A model generated the notes under the pieces. That model was not told the DNA's origin, searched no databases, and saw nothing but the letters and a program-made list of their open reading frames with translations. A stretch of DNA of 64,000 nucleotides. Origin: 3-1-20CM-4-69-9 sp963833655. GTDB taxonomy: Bacteria; Actinomycetota; Thermoleophilia; Gaiellales; Gaiellaceae. Positions 48,976 through 56,811 of the stretch are shown here, in pieces. A program made the position numbers and the translations under genes. Each line of letters opens with the position of its first letter. Within the stretch, counting starts at the first letter, position 1. The stretch spans positions 310,001 to 374,000 of the forward strand of contig CAWHYL010000004.1 in NCBI GenBank assembly GCA_963833655.1, given 5' to 3'.

Positions 48976-49698
48976 CTACTTCCGCTCGAAGAACGCGCGC
49001 AGCCGCTGCTGGCCTTCGTCGCTCGTGCGCATACGTGCGGCGATCGCCGCCGTCTCGTCCCCGTCGGGCCGCTGGCGGACGAGCTTCTTCGCCTCGCGCA
49101 CGGCGTTCGGGCCGGAGCCGAGCAGCTGCTCGACGACGACGTGCACGGCCGAGTCGACGTCGTCGGCGATCTCGTGCACGAGGCCGATTCGCAGCGCCGT
49201 CTCCGCGTCGAAGCGCTCGCCCGTCAGGAAATAGCGGCGCGCGTGCTGCCCGATCTTCGGCAGGACGAAGGGCGAGATGACGGCAGGGACGATGCCGAGC
49301 TTGACCTCCGTGAAGCCGAAGGTCGCATTCCTTGCGGCGACGGCGACGTCCGCGCACGCGGCGAGGCCGGAGCCGCCGCCGAGCGCGTAGCCCTGGATCC
49401 GGGCGACGACAGGTGCCGGGCAGCGGTCGATCGTCTCGCACATGCGATAGAGCTTGAGGGCATCCGCGACGTTCTCGTCGTACGTGAGGTCGATCGCGGA
49501 GCGCTGCCAGTCGATGTCGGCGCCGGCGCAGAACGCCTCGCCCTCGCCGGCGAGGACGACCGCCCGCGCGTCACCGACGTCGGCGAACGCCTCCGTCAGG
49601 TCGGCGATCAGCGCCGCGTCGAACGCGTTGCGACGCTCCGGCCGTGCGAGCGTGACGCGCAGCACGTCGCCCTCCCGTTCCACCCGCAGCCCGGCCAT
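48976..49698 (-). CDS. Enoyl-CoA hydratase/isomerase-family protein
   Basis: Crotonase-fold enzyme of 240 residues. LARPERRNAFDAALIADLTE, oxyanion-hole loops GEGEAFCAGADIDW and GYALGGGSGLAACADVAVA, then FGFTEVKLGIVPAVISPFVL with the conserved Glu, and YFLTGERFDAETALRIGLVH. Typical methylglutaconyl- or enoyl-CoA hydratase spacing; exact substrate unknown. ATG 49698 has TAAGCT seven bases upstream, part of the shared bidirectional promoter with the aldolase gene. Confidence 0.9.
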   Translation of the reverse strand: MAGLRVEREGDVLRVTLARPERRNAFDAALIADLTEAFADVGDARAVVLAGEGEAFCAGADIDWQRSAIDLTYDENVADALKLYRMCETIDRCPAPVVARIQGYALGGGSGLAACADVAVAARNATFGFTEVKLGIVPAVISPFVLPKIGQHARRYFLTGERFDAETALRIGLVHEIADDVDSAVHVVVEQLLGSGPNAVREAKKLVRQRPDGDETAAIAARMRTSDEGQQRLRAFFERK

Positions 49699-49705
49699 CG
49701 ATCGG

Positions 49706-49715
49706 AGCTTAGAGT
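49706..49715. promoter_or_regulatory. Bidirectional promoter core, two -10 hexamers sharing one TpA
   Basis: AGCTTAGAGT. Minus strand reads TAAGCT (49711-49706), seven bases from ATG 49698. Plus strand reads TAGAGT (49710-49715), seven bases from ATG 49723. The TA at 49710-49711 is used by both. Both mRNAs would be leaderless. Confidence 0.6.
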
Positions 49716-49722
49716 TGGGGCG

Positions 49723-50580
49723 ATGTTGCGAGGCGCACTGGCAGCAGCGCTGACGCCGCTCGGGGAAGCGGGGGAAGCGCTCGACCAAGCGGCGATCGGC
49801 CCGTACGTCGATTTCCTCGTCGAGGGCGGCGTGGACGGGCTGCTGGCGCTCGGGACGACCGGCGAGGGCTTCCTGCTGCCCGTTGAGCAGCGCCGGCGCG
49901 CGGCGCAGCTGTTCGTCGAAGCCGCGGCCGGACGGGTGCAGGTCGCCGTGCACTGCGGTGCCCAGTCGACGTGGGACACCGTGGAGCTGGCCGCGCATGC
50001 CGGCGACATCGGCGCCGATGCCGTGGCCGTCATGGCGCCGCCCTACTTCCCACTCGACGACGCGGCCCTGCTCGCGCACCTGGCCGCGGCCGCGCGTGCC
50101 GCCGCTCCGGCGCCGTTCTACGTGTACGAGTTCGCCGCGCGGAGCGGCTACGCCGTGCCGCTCTCGGTGCTCGAGCAGTTGCGCGAGGAGGCGCCGAATT
50201 TTCGGGGACTGAAGGTCTCCGACACGCCGTGGGAGCGCTTCGCGCCGTATCTGCTCGAAGGCCTCGACATCTTCGTCGGGCCGGAGGCCCTGATCCCGCA
50301 AGGCCTGGCCGGCGGCGCCGTCGGCGCCGTATCGGCGCTCGCGTCGGCGTTCCCGGAGCTCGTCGTCGCCGCGGTGCGGGATCCCGCGGGCGCCGAGCTC
50401 GGGCCTGTGCGGATCGCTCTCGAGCGTTTTCCGCTGCAGGCGGCGGCGAAGCTGGTCGTGGCGAAGCGTGGCGTCCCGGTCGGCCCCGACGTGCGCCGGC
50501 CGCTGCGGCTGCTCACCGACGCGGAGCGCCGCGAACTGGAGCTATGGCTCGCATCGTCATCGCCGGTGCGGGCGCTGTAG
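49723..50580 (+). CDS. Dihydrodipicolinate synthase (DapA)-family aldolase
   Basis: Class I aldolase/lyase of 285 residues. GGVDGLLALGTTGEGFLLPV is the pyruvate-carboxylate loop, PAPFYVYEFAARSGYAVPL carries the catalytic Tyr, and FRGLKVSDTPWERF the Schiff-base Lys; GPEALIPQGLAGGAVGAVSA follows. In a sugar-acid locus it is more likely a 2-keto-3-deoxy-sugar-acid aldolase than the lysine enzyme. Its end overlaps the oxidase gene by 37 bases. Confidence 0.87.
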   Translation: MLRGALAAALTPLGEAGEALDQAAIGPYVDFLVEGGVDGLLALGTTGEGFLLPVEQRRRAAQLFVEAAAGRVQVAVHCGAQSTWDTVELAAHAGDIGADAVAVMAPPYFPLDDAALLAHLAAAARAAAPAPFYVYEFAARSGYAVPLSVLEQLREEAPNFRGLKVSDTPWERFAPYLLEGLDIFVGPEALIPQGLAGGAVGAVSALASAFPELVVAAVRDPAGAELGPVRIALERFPLQAAAKLVVAKRGVPVGPDVRRPLRLLTDAERRELELWLASSSPVRAL

Positions 50581-51584
50581 GCGCCTCGATCGCGTACCAC
50601 CTCGCCCTCCTCGGGGCGGACGACGTCGTGCTCGCGGAGCGGGATACCGTCGCGTCGGGGGCGACGGGAAAGGCGATGGGCGGTTTTCGCCAGCAGTTCT
50701 CGACGGAGGCGGAAGTGCGGCTCGCGCAGGAGAGCGGCAAGCTCTTCCGCGAGCTCGGGACGCCGTTCTTCGAGCCCGTCGGGTACATGTTCCTGGCGAC
50801 GAGCGACGACGGCTGGGAACGGCTGCGCGCGCGCGGAGAGATGCAGCGCGGTCTCGGCGTCCCCGTCGAAGAGGTCGAGCCGACTCGCATTCCGGGCTTG
50901 CGGACGGATGACGTCGCCGGCGCGGTCGCGTGCTGGGAGGACGGCGTCGCCGAGCCGGCGGCGGTGACGGGTGAGCTCGTGCGCCGCGCTGTCGATCTGG
51001 GGGTCGACCTCCGGGAGCGCACCGACGCCCGCGACGTGCCGCACGACATCCTCGTCGTCGCGTGCGGAGCAGCGTCGACGGAGCTCCTGCCGGAGCTGCC
51101 GATCCGGCCGCTCTGCCGTCAGCTCGTCGACGTCGGGCCGGTCGGCGACCTGCCCGACGTCCTGCCGATGACGATCGAAGACGAAACGACGTTCCATTTC
51201 CGTAAGCGCGGCAACACGCTGAGGCTCGCGATGACGGAGCCGGAGCCGCGGTGGACGGCGGACGAGGTCGTCGACGAGGAGCTCGTCGCCGACTGGCGCC
51301 GGCGCCTCGCGCACCGCTATCCGCCGGCGGCGGGCGCGCCGATCGTCCGGGCGTGGGCGGGGCTCTACGACATGACGCCGGACGTGCACCCCGTGATCGG
51401 CTGGGTGCGCGACGGGGTGTACGCCGCCTGCGGCTTCTCCGGTCACGGCTTCATGCAATCGCCGGCCGTCGGTCATGCGGTCGCGCACGAGGTCCTGCAG
51501 CGGGACGACGCGGTCGACCTCGCGCCGTACCGGCTCGAGCGCTTTGCAGACGGCGCGGTGTTCCCCGAGCAGCTGGTGCTTTAA
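50544..51584 (+). CDS. FAD-dependent amine/amino-acid oxidase (DAO family)
   Basis: Flavoenzyme of 346 residues. RIVIAGAGAVGASIAYHLAL is the FAD Rossmann motif; VASGATGKAMGGFRQQFSTE is the second FAD contact typical of sarcosine oxidase/glycine oxidase-like proteins; GHGFMQSPAVGHAVAHEV near the C-terminus is the last. Substrate probably a secondary amine or D-amino acid; could also be a sugar-amine. ATG 50544 lies within the aldolase gene, so the two are translationally linked. Confidence 0.87.
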   Translation: MARIVIAGAGAVGASIAYHLALLGADDVVLAERDTVASGATGKAMGGFRQQFSTEAEVRLAQESGKLFRELGTPFFEPVGYMFLATSDDGWERLRARGEMQRGLGVPVEEVEPTRIPGLRTDDVAGAVACWEDGVAEPAAVTGELVRRAVDLGVDLRERTDARDVPHDILVVACGAASTELLPELPIRPLCRQLVDVGPVGDLPDVLPMTIEDETTFHFRKRGNTLRLAMTEPEPRWTADEVVDEELVADWRRRLAHRYPPAAGAPIVRAWAGLYDMTPDVHPVIGWVRDGVYAACGFSGHGFMQSPAVGHAVAHEVLQRDDAVDLAPYRLERFADGAVFPEQLVL

Positions 51585-51619
51585 GGCTTTTGTAGAACGG
51601 CGCAAAGCTCTGGAGCGTC

Positions 51620-51961
51620 GTGCTGCCCGCACGCCTCGTGATCGACAGCGTTCACTTCACGCCCAGCGTTGTGCGGTCGCGCCGCGGACCGGTGTCGGTA
51701 CGCGTGCACGTCTCCGACACGCGCGCGTACTGGGTGCGCGGCGCACTCGTCTTCGTGCGCTCGACGCCGCTCGTCACGTCGACGCCGCCCGAGCAGGTCA
51801 CGAACCAGTCCGGGTACGCGACGCTGACGACGTTCCCGCGCGCGACGTTCCCGCTCAGACCCGCCTACCACGTGCAGTTCTTCCTGCGCACGCGCAAGGA
51901 AGGCGACTCGCTGCTCGCCGGCATCTCGAGCCGCCGGCTCGCGCAGGTGGCAACGCGCTAA
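51620..51961 (+). CDS. Ig-like beta-sandwich fragment protein, unknown
   Basis: Protein of 113 residues without a signal peptide. Strand-rich sequence (LVIDSVHFTPSVVRSRRGPV, VRVHVSDTRAYWVRGALVFV, YATLTTFPRATFPLRPAYHV) looks like one bacterial Ig-like or carboxypeptidase-regulatory-like domain, usually found at the end of larger surface proteins. GTG start; it may be a stand-alone remnant. Followed by a strong hairpin 12 bases after the stop. Confidence 0.5.
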   Translation: MLPARLVIDSVHFTPSVVRSRRGPVSVRVHVSDTRAYWVRGALVFVRSTPLVTSTPPEQVTNQSGYATLTTFPRATFPLRPAYHVQFFLRTRKEGDSLLAGISSRRLAQVATR

Positions 51962-51973
51962 ACCCGAACTGCA

Positions 51974-52001
51974 GGGGTCAGGCCCGGAAGGGCCTGACCC
52001 C
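51974..52001. terminator. Perfect 12-bp hairpin, bidirectional terminator / repeat
   Basis: GGGGTCAGGCCC (51974-51985) pairs with GGGCCTGACCCC (51990-52001) around GGAA. It lies between convergent genes. It is joined to the repeat CCCCAGCCTTTAG, present at 51998-52010 and again at 52026-52038, and related in inverted form at 18588-18602. Confidence 0.75.
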
Positions 52002-52034
52002 AGCCTTTAGACCTTGGCTGCTTCCCCCCAGCCT

Positions 52035-52262
52035 TTAGAGCACCTCGAACTCCTCGGCCACGTCCGGTTCCTTGCCGATGAGCTCGCGCACCGCAGCGAG
52101 ATCCGGCGGCTCATCGCTCGTCGAGACGAGCCCGAAGCGCTCCTGCACGTCGTTCGCGATCCAGTAGTCGCCCTCGTCGAGTGGCGGCAACCGCTCACGC
52201 AGCTCCGCCAGGGTCGTCTGCGAGTCGGCGAGGTTCCAGATCAGGATGCGCGCGACGCTCAA
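52035..52262 (-). CDS. Small acidic protein, unknown
   Basis: Protein of 75 residues: VARILIWNLADSQTTLAELR, ERLPPLDEGDYWIANDVQER, then an acidic end. The first strand/helix and the name-like pattern suggest a small alpha/beta domain, but no family recognised. TTG start at 52262 overlaps the stop of the 47-residue gene (TTGA). The stop codon lies inside the second CCCCAGCCTTTAG repeat. Last of five tightly packed minus-strand genes. Confidence 0.65.
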   Translation of the reverse strand: MSVARILIWNLADSQTTLAELRERLPPLDEGDYWIANDVQERFGLVSTSDEPPDLAAVRELIGKEPDVAEEFEVL

Positions 52263-52402
52263 GCGGGCTGCGGCAGCTTCGCGATGAGCGCTTTGATCGC
52301 GCGGAGCACGTCCGCTTCCTTGTGTCCGAAGTCGTCCAGGTACGAGTGCAGAGCGGCATGCACCAGCCGCAGCTCCTCGTCGGTGAGTTCGATCGTGTAC
52401 AT
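52259..52402 (-). CDS. 47-residue helical protein, unknown
   Basis: Very short gene. The product starts MYTIELTDEELRLVHAALHS, continues YLDDFGHKEADVLRAIKALI and ends AKLPQPA. High third-position GC, a four-base overlap with the next gene and two bases after the cupin gene support it as real. Predicted as two or three helices with a Leu/His face, reminiscent of small ribbon-less regulatory or subunit-bridging proteins, but no family recognised. Confidence 0.65.
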   Translation of the reverse strand: MYTIELTDEELRLVHAALHSYLDDFGHKEADVLRAIKALIAKLPQPA

Positions 52403-52404
52403 GT

Positions 52405-52761
52405 CTAGAACGGCCCCCTTGGCTCGTAGCTTCCGCGGCGTGCTCCAACGGCGATCATCGTCAACCCCTCCGGGCCTGCGACCGGGACGCGAACCGTCTC
52501 CGGGTCGAACCGCAGCACCGTGCCGCGGCTGACGGGAACGTCCTCGCCGTCGACGCGGTAGACGCCCGAGCCCGCGATGACGACGTTGACCTCTTCCTGC
52601 TGCGTCTCCAGCTCGTCGTGCTCGCGGCCCTCGGCGTTCGGCGGGATCTCGAACCAGTTGATGCCGAACGCGCCGACGCCGAGGTGCCGGCGCACGAACC
52701 GCACCGCGCCGCCGGGCCCTTCGGCCGGAAGCTCGTCGACCTGGACCAGCGAGTAGCCCAA
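52405..52761 (-). CDS. Cupin-domain protein
   Basis: Single cupin of 118 residues: FGINWFEIPPNAEGREHDEL then EEVNVVIAGSGVYRVDGEDV make up cupin motif 1, and GTVLRFDPETVRVPVAGPEG motif 2. Only one His of the usual metal triad is evident, so metal binding is uncertain. TTG start immediately follows the stop of the 69-residue gene. Function unknown; part of the carboxyltransferase operon. Confidence 0.8.
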   Translation of the reverse strand: MGYSLVQVDELPAEGPGGAVRFVRRHLGVGAFGINWFEIPPNAEGREHDELETQQEEVNVVIAGSGVYRVDGEDVPVSRGTVLRFDPETVRVPVAGPEGLTMIAVGARRGSYEPRGPF

Positions 52762-52971
52762 CTAGCCCTCCTTGTCGCGCTTGTCGAGGCGTTGCAGGAA
52801 TGCCTGCCTCATCCGTTCGCCGTCTGCGAGCACCTCGTGGTACCGCGGCCGGCGCGGCTCGAGCTTGACGATCTTGACATCACGAGAGGCGTCGCCGTAC
52901 GAGTGGTGATACGCCTCCGACTCGCCGAGCGCGCGGAGCCGCGACTTCGGCTTCCTCCCGAAGAGGCGCAT
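52762..52971 (-). CDS. 69-residue basic protein after acyl-CoA carboxyltransferase
   Basis: Protein of 69 residues, basic at both ends: MRLFGRKPKSRLRALGESEA, then YHHSYGDASRDVKIVKLEPR and a helix with RMRQAFLQRLDKRDK. Its ATG overlaps the last base of the carboxyltransferase stop (TAATG). Many actinobacterial carboxylases have a small epsilon subunit encoded here, but I do not see the known epsilon motif, so that role is only a positional guess. Confidence 0.65.
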   Translation of the reverse strand: MRLFGRKPKSRLRALGESEAYHHSYGDASRDVKIVKLEPRRPRYHEVLADGERMRQAFLQRLDKRDKEG

Positions 52972-54530
52972 TACATGCGGAAGACGCCGAACGTCGTCTC
53001 GGGGATCGGAGCGTTGAGCGCGGCCGCCAGCCCGAGGGCAAGGACGTGGCGCGTGTCTCGCGGGTCGATGACGCCGTCGTCCCAGAGGCGGGCCGTCGAG
53101 TAGTAGGGGCTTCCCTCGCGCTCGTACTTCGCGCGGATCTCGTCCGCGTCGGCGTCGCCGACCATCGTCAGCACGGTCGCCGCCTGCTCGCCGCCCATGA
53201 CGGAGATGCGCGCGTTCGGCCACATCCACAGCTGGCGCGGCGCATACGCACGCCCGCACATCGCGTAGTTGCCGGCGCCGAACGACCCGCCGACGATCAC
53301 CGTGAACTTCGGCACCTCCGCGTTCGCCACCGCCATCACGAGCTTCGCGCCGTCCCGCGCGATCCCGCCGGCCTCGTACTCCTGGCCGACCATGAAGCCC
53401 GTGATGTTCTGCAGGAAGACGAGCGGGATGCGTCGCTTGCACGCCAGCTCGATGAAGTGCGCGCCTTTCTGTGACGACTCCGCGAACAGGACGCCGTTGT
53501 TCGCGAGGATCCCGACGGGGTAGCCGTCGATGCGGGCGAAGCCGGTGACGAGCGTGTCGCCGTACAGCGCCTTGAACTCGTCGAAGCGCGAGCCGTCGAC
53601 GATGCGCGCGATCAGCTCGCGCGCATCGGCCTGATGGCGGAAGTCCTCCGGCACGAGCCCGTACAGCTCGGCGGGATCGAGGGCGGGAGGCTCCGGCTCG
53701 GCGATGTCCCAGGGAAACTCCCTCGGACGTCTCTGCAGGTTGCTCACGATCTGCCGCGCGAGAGCGAGCGCGTGCTCGTCGGAGGTCGCGTAGTAGTCGG
53801 CGACGCCCGAGCGGCGCGTGTGCACGTCGGCGCCGCCGAGCTCCTCCGCGGTGACGTCCTGTCCGGTGGCGGCCTTCACGAGCGGCGGGCCGCCGATGAA
53901 GATCGTCCCGGTCCCTTGCACGATGATCGTCTCGTCCGACATCGCCGGCACGTACGCACCGCCTGCGGTGCACGAGCCCATCACGACGGCGATCTGCGGG
54001 ATTCCCTTTGCCGACATCCGCGCCTGGTTGAAGAAGATGCGGCCGAAGTGGTCGCGGTCGGGAAAGACTTCGTCCTGCAGCGGCAGGAACGCGCCGCCCG
54101 AGTCGACGAGATAGAGGCACGGGAGCCGGTTCTGCTCCGCCACCTCCTGCGCGCGAAGGTGCTTCTTCACCGTCAGCGGAAAGTACGAGCCGCCCTTCAC
54201 CGTCGCGTCGTTCGCGACGATCACGCACTCGCGGCCCTCGACGACGCCGATGCCCGTGACGATGCCGGCGGCGGGCGCCTGGCCGTCGTAGACGTCCCAC
54301 GCCGCGAGCGCGTTCAGCTCGAGGAAGGCTCCGCCGGGGTCGACGAGCCGGTCGACGCGCTCGCGGGCCGTCAGCTTGCCGCGCGACCGATGGCGCTCCG
54401 TCGCCTTCTCGCCGCCGCCCTGCGCGACCTCGGCCGAGCGCTCGCGCAGCTCCGCGACGAGTGCCTCCATCCGCTCGCGCCGGCGCTCGAAGACTTCGTC
54501 TCGCTGGACGCCTGATTCGAGGACGGCCAT
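52971..54530 (-). CDS. Acyl-CoA carboxylase, carboxyltransferase (beta) subunit
   Basis: Carboxyltransferase of 519 residues, methylcrotonyl-/propionyl-CoA carboxylase beta type. N-terminal crotonase-like half: RGKLTARERVDRLVDPGGAF, VANDATVKGGSYFPLTVKKH, LVDSGGAFLPLQDEVFPDR and GSCTAGGAYVPAMSDET. C-terminal half: ADYYATSDEHALALARQIV, FLQNITGFMVGQEYEAGGIA and VGGSFGAGNYAMCGRAY. The VDSGGAFLP and FMVG motifs favour MccB. Its biotin partner is probably the gene at 24216-25811. TAGGCT lies seven bases before ATG in a shared divergent promoter. Confidence 0.93.
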   Translation of the reverse strand: MAVLESGVQRDEVFERRRERMEALVAELRERSAEVAQGGGEKATERHRSRGKLTARERVDRLVDPGGAFLELNALAAWDVYDGQAPAAGIVTGIGVVEGRECVIVANDATVKGGSYFPLTVKKHLRAQEVAEQNRLPCLYLVDSGGAFLPLQDEVFPDRDHFGRIFFNQARMSAKGIPQIAVVMGSCTAGGAYVPAMSDETIIVQGTGTIFIGGPPLVKAATGQDVTAEELGGADVHTRRSGVADYYATSDEHALALARQIVSNLQRRPREFPWDIAEPEPPALDPAELYGLVPEDFRHQADARELIARIVDGSRFDEFKALYGDTLVTGFARIDGYPVGILANNGVLFAESSQKGAHFIELACKRRIPLVFLQNITGFMVGQEYEAGGIARDGAKLVMAVANAEVPKFTVIVGGSFGAGNYAMCGRAYAPRQLWMWPNARISVMGGEQAATVLTMVGDADADEIRAKYEREGSPYYSTARLWDDGVIDPRDTRHVLALGLAAALNAPIPETTFGVFRM

Positions 54531-54537
54531 CGAGAGG

Positions 54538-54547
54538 AGCCTACAAT
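54538..54547. promoter_or_regulatory. Bidirectional promoter core, two -10 hexamers sharing one TpA
   Basis: AGCCTACAAT. Minus strand reads TAGGCT (54543-54538), seven bases from ATG 54530. Plus strand reads TACAAT (54542-54547), six bases from ATG 54554. The TA at 54542-54543 is common to both hexamers. Confidence 0.6.
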
Positions 54548-54553
54548 CGCGCC

Positions 54554-55762
54554 ATGGCCGACGAGAATCTGCTCAAGCGGTATGCCGACCTGGTCGTCCG
54601 CGTCGGCGCAAACGTGCAGGAAGGTCAGGACGTCGGCATCCAGGCCTTCGTGGAGCACGCGCCGTTCGTGCGCGCGCTCGCGGCGGCCGCCTACGACGCC
54701 GGCGCGCGATACGTCGTTCCCCTCTACGGCGACCAGTACGTGAAACGGGAGCTGATCAGGCACGCCGCCGACGACGTGCTCGAATGGAGCTCGCCCTGGG
54801 ACCTCGTGAGGCTCGACTACTTCGATCAGCACGAAGGTGCCTCGATCGCGGTCGCCGGTGATCCGAACCCCAATGTCTTCGCCGACCTCGACGGCGTCCG
54901 CGTCGGCAAGGCCCGGCCGAAGGAGTTGTCGGAGCGGGGTCTTCACGTCACGTTCGAGAAGAAGACCGTCAACTGGACGATCGCCGCGTACCCGAACGAG
55001 AACTGGGCGCGCAAGGTGTTCGGCGAGCCCGACGTCGATCGGCTGTGGGAGGAGGTCGCGCGGGCTGTTCGGCTCGACGAGGACGACCCGGTCGCTGCGT
55101 GGCAGACGCACGTCGAGAAGCTGCGCACACGCGCGGCACAGATGACGGGCCGGAGATTCGACGCGTTGCACTTCCGCGGGCCGGGCACGGATCTCACGAT
55201 CGGCCTGACGCCCGCGTACGACTGGGGCGCGGGGACGCTCGAGACCGCAGCCGGAACCGTCCATGTTCCGAACATGCCGACCGAAGAGGTCTTCACCGCT
55301 CCCGACGCGCGGCGCACCGAGGGAACCGTCAGCTCGACACGGCCGCTGGCGACGTCGGGCGGCGTCATCGTCGAGGGGCTGCAGCTGACGTTCGAGGGCG
55401 GCCGCGCCGTCGACGCGAAGGCCGACAAGGGCGAGGACGTGATCAAGGCCCAGCTGGACAGCGACGACGGTGCTCGCAGGCTCGGCGAGGTTGCGCTGGT
55501 CGACGGCTCGTCACGAGTCGGCCAGTCCGGCGTGATCTTCTTCGACACGCTGTTCGACGAGAACGCGACGTGTCACATCGCGTACGGCGGCGGGCTCGGC
55601 TTCACCCGCAACGGCGACGTCGAGCTGCCGGAGGGAGCGTCCAACGTGTCGAGCGTCCACACGGACTTCATGATCGGCGGCCCCGACGTGGAGCTCGACG
55701 GCATCGATGCCGGCGGGAAGGTCGTGCCGATCCTGCGCAACGAGGAGTGGGTGCTCGCCTGA
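54554..55762 (+). CDS. M29-family aminopeptidase (thermophilic aminopeptidase II type)
   Basis: Metallo-aminopeptidase of 402 residues. ADLVVRVGANVQEGQDVGIQ is the N-terminal hallmark; AALHFRGPGTDLTIGLTPAY-like segment (ALHFRGPGTDLTIGL), VPNMPTEEVFTAPDARRTEG with the metal Glu residues, and LGEVALVDGSSRVGQSG, then IAYGGGLGFT and HTDFMIGG provide the remaining metal ligands. Clips N-terminal residues from peptides. No Shine-Dalgarno at usual distance; TACAAT six bases upstream implies leaderless translation. The 3' end overlaps dinB by 16 bases. Confidence 0.92.
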   Translation: MADENLLKRYADLVVRVGANVQEGQDVGIQAFVEHAPFVRALAAAAYDAGARYVVPLYGDQYVKRELIRHAADDVLEWSSPWDLVRLDYFDQHEGASIAVAGDPNPNVFADLDGVRVGKARPKELSERGLHVTFEKKTVNWTIAAYPNENWARKVFGEPDVDRLWEEVARAVRLDEDDPVAAWQTHVEKLRTRAAQMTGRRFDALHFRGPGTDLTIGLTPAYDWGAGTLETAAGTVHVPNMPTEEVFTAPDARRTEGTVSSTRPLATSGGVIVEGLQLTFEGGRAVDAKADKGEDVIKAQLDSDDGARRLGEVALVDGSSRVGQSGVIFFDTLFDENATCHIAYGGGLGFTRNGDVELPEGASNVSSVHTDFMIGGPDVELDGIDAGGKVVPILRNEEWVLA

Positions 55763-56811
55763 TCGTCGCGCACCTCGATCTCGACGCGTTCTTCGCCGCG
55801 GTCGAGGAGCTCGAGAATCCGAAGCTGCGCACGAAGCCGCTGGTCGTCGGCGGTGACCCGCACGGCCGCGGCGTCGTCGCGACCGCGAACTACGAGGCGC
55901 GCGCGTTCGGGATCCACTCGGCGATGAGCTGCGCCGAGGCGCTCCGCCGCTGCCCGCACGTGGTCTTCGTCCGTCCGCGTCACTCCCTCTACCGCGAGTA
56001 CTCGCAACACGTCTGGGAGACCGTGCGCGGCGTCGTCCCGACCGTCGAGCGAACGGGGCTCGACGAGGGCTACCTCGACGTCGGCGAGGTCGCCGGCGAT
56101 TTTCTCGCCGCCCGGAAGGTCGCGGAGGCGGTGCAGACGGCGGTGCGCGCCGCGACGAGCCTGACGTGCGCGCTCGGCGTCTCGACCTCGAAGGTGGTCG
56201 CGAAGATCGCCAGCGACTACCGCAAGCCGGGCGGCCTGACGGTCGTGCCGGCGGGAAGGGAGGCGCGCTTCCTCGAGCCGTTCCCGGCGCGACGGCTTCC
56301 CGGCGTCGGGCCGAAGGCCGAGGAGCGGCTCGTCGCCGCCGGCGTCGAGACGATCGGCATGCTCGCAGCGCTTCGTGACGACGACCTGACGCGGCTCCTG
56401 CCGGGTAGTGTCGGCCGGATGCTGCGCGACCGCGCGCGGGGCATCGATCCGCGGCCGCTCGAGCTGCAGACGGTGCGCATCTCGATCAGCGTCGAGAACA
56501 CCTTCGAGCGCGACCTCACCGACCGAGCGGAGCTCCATGCGGAGCTCCGGCGGATGGCGGCAGACGTCGCAGGACATCTGCAACGCACCGGCCGCACCGC
56601 CCGGACGGTGACGACGAAGGTTCGCTACACCGACTTCTCGATCCGGAGCCGCTCGACGTCTCTGCGCGTCGGCATCGACGACGCCGACCAGATCGCCGAG
56701 CTCGCGTGCGCGCTGCTCGATCGTGCGCTGGCCGACCGTGCCGGCGCGCTACGCCTGGTGGGGGTGGGCGTGTCCGGTCTCGCCAGTCACCAGCAGCTCG
56801 CGCTCGTCTGA
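55747..56811 (+). CDS. dinB: DNA polymerase IV (Y family)
   Basis: Translesion polymerase of 354 residues. VAHLDLDAFFAAVEELENP is the first metal site, VGGDPHGRGVVATANYEARA and FGIHSAMSCAEALRRCPH the finger/palm signature, and GLDEGYLDVGEVAG the Asp-Glu catalytic pair. The helix-hairpin-helix part is LPGVGPKAEERLVAAGVETI, and the little-finger domain follows. No beta-clamp motif is obvious at the end (SHQQLALV could serve weakly). GTG 55747 gives MGARLIVAHLDLD; the CTG at 55759 is too late. The last 63 bases overlap the convergent membrane glycosyltransferase. Confidence 0.92.
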   Translation: MGARLIVAHLDLDAFFAAVEELENPKLRTKPLVVGGDPHGRGVVATANYEARAFGIHSAMSCAEALRRCPHVVFVRPRHSLYREYSQHVWETVRGVVPTVERTGLDEGYLDVGEVAGDFLAARKVAEAVQTAVRAATSLTCALGVSTSKVVAKIASDYRKPGGLTVVPAGREARFLEPFPARRLPGVGPKAEERLVAAGVETIGMLAALRDDDLTRLLPGSVGRMLRDRARGIDPRPLELQTVRISISVENTFERDLTDRAELHAELRRMAADVAGHLQRTGRTARTVTTKVRYTDFSIRSRSTSLRVGIDDADQIAELACALLDRALADRAGALRLVGVGVSGLASHQQLALV

